64,000 nucleotides of DNA, taken from the NCBI RefSeq assembly GCF_019083965.1, contig NZ_JAHRCY010000013.1:177839-241838 (forward strand), in the 5' to 3' direction. The position numbers and the translations under genes are program-made. Below the pieces are notes generated by a model, which was given only the letters and a program-made list of their open reading frames with translations, searched no databases and was not told the origin of the DNA. This DNA comes from Catellatospora tritici. GTDB lineage: Bacteria; Actinomycetota; Actinomycetes; Mycobacteriales; Micromonosporaceae. Positions 61,014 to 64,000 of this stretch are shown piece after piece; positions within the stretch are counted from its first letter, which is position 1, and each line of letters opens with the position of its first letter.

Positions 61014-61460
61014 ATGATCTTTCGGGAGGGGACGCGGGCGGATCTGCCCGCCGTCATCGGGTTGCTCGCCGATGACGTGCTCGGCAAGGCCCGCGACTTC
61101 GCCGAGGTCGACGACGCGTACGAGCGTGCTTTCGCCGCGATCGACGCCGATCCCCGCAACCAACTCATCGTCGCCGACGACGCGGGTGAGATCGTCGGCT
61201 GCTTCCAGATCACCTACATCCCGGGCCTGGGGCGCCACGGTGCCGAGCGGTCGCTGATCGAGGCGGTGCGGGTGCGCTCGGACCGGCGCGGCCAGGGCCT
61301 CGGCGCGCTGATGATGCGGTGGGCGATCGACCAGGCCCGCGCTCGCGGCTGCGCCATGGTGCAGCTCACCACCGACAAGTCCCGCCACGACGCGCACCGC
61401 TTCTACGAGCGCCTCGGCTTCGTCGCCAGCCACGAGGGGATGAAGCTCAGTCTGAACTGA
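61014..61460 (+). CDS. GNAT-family N-acetyltransferase
   Basis: A 148-aa acetyltransferase. The CoA loop is VRSDRRGQGLGALMMRWAI (R-x-x-G-x-G/A pattern), preceded by VGCFQITYIPGL and followed by LTTDKSRHDAHRFYERLGF. Substrate unknown. Single gene. Confidence 0.88.
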   Translation: MIFREGTRADLPAVIGLLADDVLGKARDFAEVDDAYERAFAAIDADPRNQLIVADDAGEIVGCFQITYIPGLGRHGAERSLIEAVRVRSDRRGQGLGALMMRWAIDQARARGCAMVQLTTDKSRHDAHRFYERLGFVASHEGMKLSLN

Positions 61461-61506
61461 TCGGCACCGGCTCACCTGCTACTCCACGCCTCGACGGGGG
61501 CGGGAG

Positions 61507-62730
61507 TCAGCCGTCCATCCGGCGCAGGTGTCTGGCCAGGGGCGACCACAGGCTCAGCTGCATCACCGCCAGCACGGTCGCGAACGGGAGCAGGGTCCAG
61601 GTGCCGGTAGTCTGCGCGAGTGTTCCGGCCAGCCAGGGCAGGGTCGCGCCGCCGACCGTGGTCAGGCCGTTGGTGATGCCGATGGCGGTGGGTACCAGCC
61701 GCTGCTGGGTCAGCCGGGGCATGATCGCCATGGTGGTGGGGAAGATCGGGCCGAGGAAGAACCCGAGCACGGCCATGCCCGCCGCGGCCGCCGCCGGCTG
61801 CGGCACGGCCCAGATGAGCAGGCAGGCGGCGGCGGTGCCGCCGAGGCACGCGTACGCCATGGCGGCGGTGCCCAGTCGCAGTCGCCCCGCGATCGGGCTG
61901 ATCAGGAAGCGGCCCAGGGTGAGACCGAGCCAGTAGCCGCTGACGGCGTACCCGGCGAGCAGGTCGGACAGGGCGCGTTCGGTGCGCAGGAAGCTGTAGC
62001 CCCAGCTGCCGACACTGATCTCCAGGCCGACGTACACGGCGAGGAACATCGCGGCGACGATGACGCGAGGCTGCCGGACGGTGGCGGACAGCAGGCCGGG
62101 TCCGGGGGCATCGGGCTGGTGGTGTTCGGGGCGGGGCGTGCGGGGAAGGGCGCGCAGGAAGCCGACGAGCAGTGGCAGGCAGATGAGGGCCTGCACCGCC
62201 CATACCGCGGGCCAGCTGGTGCGGGTGAGCATCCACGCGGCCAGCAGCGGGCCGAGCAGGGCGCCGACGCCGAAGAAGGCGTGCAGGCGGTTGATGCGGT
62301 CGGTCGCTTGGGGCAGGTCGGCGAGGTGGGTGTTGAGCGCCGCTTCGAGCAGGCCGGTGCCGACCCCGGCCAGCAGGGCGACGGCCACGAACGCGGTTAG
62401 CGGCGGGCGGGTCGCGGTGTAGACCGCGGCGGCGGCGAAGGCGGTGGTCCCGGTGAGCAGGCTCGCGCGTACGCCGTACCGGTGGATCAGCGTCCCGGCC
62501 CCGGTCGCCCCCAGCAGGAACCCCGCACCCGAGGTGAAGAACGTCAAGCCGATGGTGGCCTTGTCCACGCCGTAGTCGGCGATGTGTGCGGGCAGCAGCA
62601 CCCCGCCCACCCCGGAGCTGATCCCGACCAGCAGGAACGCCGCGTACGCCAGCAGCACCGAAGCTTGGGCGCTCGGACGTGCGAGTGCGGGCGCCGCCTG
62701 CTCAGCCACGGGGGGCGCAGGCACTGTCAC
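61507..62730 (-). CDS. MFS transporter (fucose/sugar-type)
   Basis: A 407-aa protein with about 12 membrane helices. The first helix pair (LLAYAAFLLVGISSGVGGVLLP), the LNTHLADLPQATDRINRLHAFFGVGAL region and GLEISVGSWGYSFL match the FucP/YfkF-like sugar-permease group. GTG 62730 lies 29 bp inside the end of the LacI gene; GTG 62709, overlapping its stop, is equally possible. Probably transported sugar and regulator belong together. Confidence 0.85.
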   Translation of the reverse strand: MTVPAPPVAEQAAPALARPSAQASVLLAYAAFLLVGISSGVGGVLLPAHIADYGVDKATIGLTFFTSGAGFLLGATGAGTLIHRYGVRASLLTGTTAFAAAAVYTATRPPLTAFVAVALLAGVGTGLLEAALNTHLADLPQATDRINRLHAFFGVGALLGPLLAAWMLTRTSWPAVWAVQALICLPLLVGFLRALPRTPRPEHHQPDAPGPGLLSATVRQPRVIVAAMFLAVYVGLEISVGSWGYSFLRTERALSDLLAGYAVSGYWLGLTLGRFLISPIAGRLRLGTAAMAYACLGGTAAACLLIWAVPQPAAAAAGMAVLGFFLGPIFPTTMAIMPRLTQQRLVPTAIGITNGLTTVGGATLPWLAGTLAQTTGTWTLLPFATVLAVMQLSLWSPLARHLRRMDG

Positions 62731-63715
62731 GGATCACCAGTTCGGTGGCCAGCTCGACGCGCGGGCTCTCGATCTTCTCACGCTGGGCCAGCCGCAGCAC
62801 GGTACGGGCAGCGAGCAGACCCATCTCGGCCAGCGGCTGCCGGACCGTGGTCAGTGGCGGCGAGCACCAGCGGACCTCGGGCAGGTCGTCGAAGCCGACG
62901 ATGCTTATGTCGTCGCCGACCCGCAGGCCCTTGCGGCGCACCGCCTCGTAGACGCCCAGCGCCATCTGGTCGCTCGCGGCGAAGATCGCGGTCGGTGGTT
63001 CGGCCAGCTCCAGCAGCTGGGTGCCGCCGGTGTACCCGGCCTCGTGGTAGAAGTTGCCCGGGTAGATCAGCTTGTCGTCGGCCGGAATTCCGGCGGCTTC
63101 GAGGGCGGTGCGGTAGCCGTCGAGGCGGGCGCGGCTGCACAGCAGCTGCGGCGGCCCGGCGATGAACCCGATCCGGCGATGGCCGAGGTTGACCAGGTAT
63201 TCCGTGGCACGCAGGGCGCCGTTCCAGTTGGTGGCGCCGATCGTGGGCGCCTCCTGCGGCGGCACTCCGGCCGGGTCGACGATGACGACGGGGATGTTGA
63301 GGCGACGCAGTTCCGCCTGCAGCGGCGGCTCCAGAGTGGACGTCACGAAGATGACGCCCTCGGTGGAACGCGAACGCATGTTGTCCAGCCACTGCTTGGC
63401 CGAGGAGGCGCGGCGATGGATGGCGGAGACCACCGTGCCGACCCCGGCGGCGTGCGCCACGTCCTCGACGCCTCGGATGATCTCGACGGCCCAGGGGCTG
63501 TCCAGGTCGTTGAAGACGAGGTCGATCAGGCCGGAGGTGCTGCGGACAGAGGTGGTGCGACGCTGGTAGCCGTGCCGGTTGAGCAGCTCCTCGACCCGTT
63601 GGCGGGTGGTGGGGGAGACGTCGGTGCGGCCGTTGATCACCCGGGAGACGGTGGGCACGGAGACGCCTGCCTCGCGTGCGATCGCCGCGATGGTGACCTT
63701 GCGGTTTTCGTCCAC
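62702..63715 (-). CDS. LacI-family transcriptional regulator
   Basis: A 337-aa regulator: helix-turn-helix VTIAAIAREAGVSVPTVSRVINGR at the start, then a periplasmic-binding-like sensor domain ending GDDISIVGFDDLPEVRWCSPP. GTG 63715 has AAGGAG on the minus strand. The overlapping sequence GGAGCACTCCC resembles a LacI operator half-set, so it may autoregulate. It sits between a sugar ABC permease and an MFS transporter, and one can ask whether it also binds the GH3/GH16 operators. Confidence 0.92.
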   Translation of the reverse strand: MDENRKVTIAAIAREAGVSVPTVSRVINGRTDVSPTTRQRVEELLNRHGYQRRTTSVRSTSGLIDLVFNDLDSPWAVEIIRGVEDVAHAAGVGTVVSAIHRRASSAKQWLDNMRSRSTEGVIFVTSTLEPPLQAELRRLNIPVVIVDPAGVPPQEAPTIGATNWNGALRATEYLVNLGHRRIGFIAGPPQLLCSRARLDGYRTALEAAGIPADDKLIYPGNFYHEAGYTGGTQLLELAEPPTAIFAASDQMALGVYEAVRRKGLRVGDDISIVGFDDLPEVRWCSPPLTTVRQPLAEMGLLAARTVLRLAQREKIESPRVELATELVIRDSACAPRG

Positions 63716-63767
63716 TCGGGAGTGCTCCTTCGGTGCTTGGGTGCGGCCGCCGGACGGGTGGCCAGGA

Positions 63768-63794
63768 CGGGGAGGGCGCGGGTGGCCCTCCCCG
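63768..63794. terminator. Stem-loop terminator after the ABC permease
   Basis: CGGGGAGGGC and GCCCTCCCCG form a perfect 10-bp stem with a 7-nt loop, between the permease stop (63846) and the LacI start on the minus strand. Confidence 0.75.
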
Positions 63795-63845
63795 GCGATG
63801 CGGGGGTCCGGGTGACCTTGAAAGGTACCCTGCGGTCGGATCGGG

Positions 63846-64000
63846 TCAGCCCTTGACGCTGCCCGCGAGGCCGCCGACCAGTTGCCGTTCGGCGATGGCG
63901 TAGAAGCCGAGGGCGGGGACCATGGACAGGATGACGTAGGCGAGTACTCGTGCGGTGTCGTCGGCGTATTGGCCTTGGAAGGCTTGGACGCCGACGGGCA
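63846..64000 (-). CDS. Carbohydrate ABC transporter permease (C-terminal end only)
   Basis: Only the last 51 codons are in the window. They read FQGQYADDTARVLAYVIL, then SMVPALGFYAIAERQLVGGLAGSVKG and stop, the typical end of MalG/CebG-type (CUT1) permeases. The binding protein and other permease should lie beyond the window on the same strand. Confidence 0.85.
   Translation of the reverse strand, partial: PVGVQAFQGQYADDTARVLAYVILSMVPALGFYAIAERQLVGGLAGSVKG

Noticed and set aside
1..64000. tRNA, rRNA, CRISPR, prophage or IS elements
   Set aside because: I looked in the gaps on both strands and found no cloverleaf, repeat-spacer array, transposase, integrase or phage gene.

Overview
Organism. 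The DNA is very GC-rich, with GTG and TTG starts, many stop/start overlaps, actinobacterial iron boxes, F420-type oxidoreductases and a DesABCD desferrioxamine pathway. This points to a filamentous actinomycete; Micromonosporaceae (Micromonospora, Actinoplanes or Catellatospora-like) is my inference from gene content, not a proven assignment. I saw no rRNA, tRNA, CRISPR array, phage module or insertion sequence. Both window edges cut genes. Layout. 1-11669 is one tight secreted operon: a truncated SdrD/TIG/beta-helix surface protein, three multicopper-oxidase-like proteins, a small anchored protein, a CopC-CopD fusion and a subtilisin-like protease. The copper ligands of a complete oxidase are divided between the first two MCO genes, and the third has lost them all. 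11734-20523 is a mixed region: a gene remnant, a B12-binding radical SAM enzyme, an esterase lipoprotein, a squalene-cyclase-fold protein, an MpaB-type oxygenase, small membrane proteins, a phosphoesterase lipoprotein, an MBL hydrolase and a HAMP-GGDEF diguanylate cyclase. 20593-23077 holds two F420-type enzymes and dinB, which has a LexA-type box. 23371-28392 is a divergent beta-glucan-degrading pair (GH3 and GH16-CBM13) sharing a 510-bp region with two LacI/CebR-type operators. 28446-32605 holds a short Rho paralogue, a methyltransferase and a PMT-like membrane glycosyltransferase. 32652-37279 is an HSP90-TPR pair. 37528-41195 holds pentapeptide and membrane proteins and a TetR/reductase pair. 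41289-45753 is a redox cluster: an orphan DevR/DosR-like regulator, an Acg-like nitroreductase with tandem DosR-type boxes, ApbE, a ferric-reductase-like oxidoreductase and a small FMN-binding protein. 46684-54500 is the iron-box-controlled desferrioxamine operon desABCD plus a penicillin-acylase homologue and a second acetyltransferase. 54674-61460 holds membrane and lipoproteins, trpB-trpA with a GntR/UTRA regulator, a frameshifted AhpD-like gene and a GNAT. 61507-64000 has an MFS transporter, a LacI regulator and the end of a sugar ABC permease. How they work together. The strongest functional units are the copper operon (secreted copper oxidation with CopCD copper handling), beta-glucan breakdown under LacI-type control, hypoxia/redox-linked flavin chemistry (ApbE loading FMN onto the 132-aa protein fed by the membrane reductase), and siderophore production derepressed by iron starvation. 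A 62-bp palindromic repeat occurs twice in intergenic DNA (37440 and 60921) and looks like a dispersed REP-type element.
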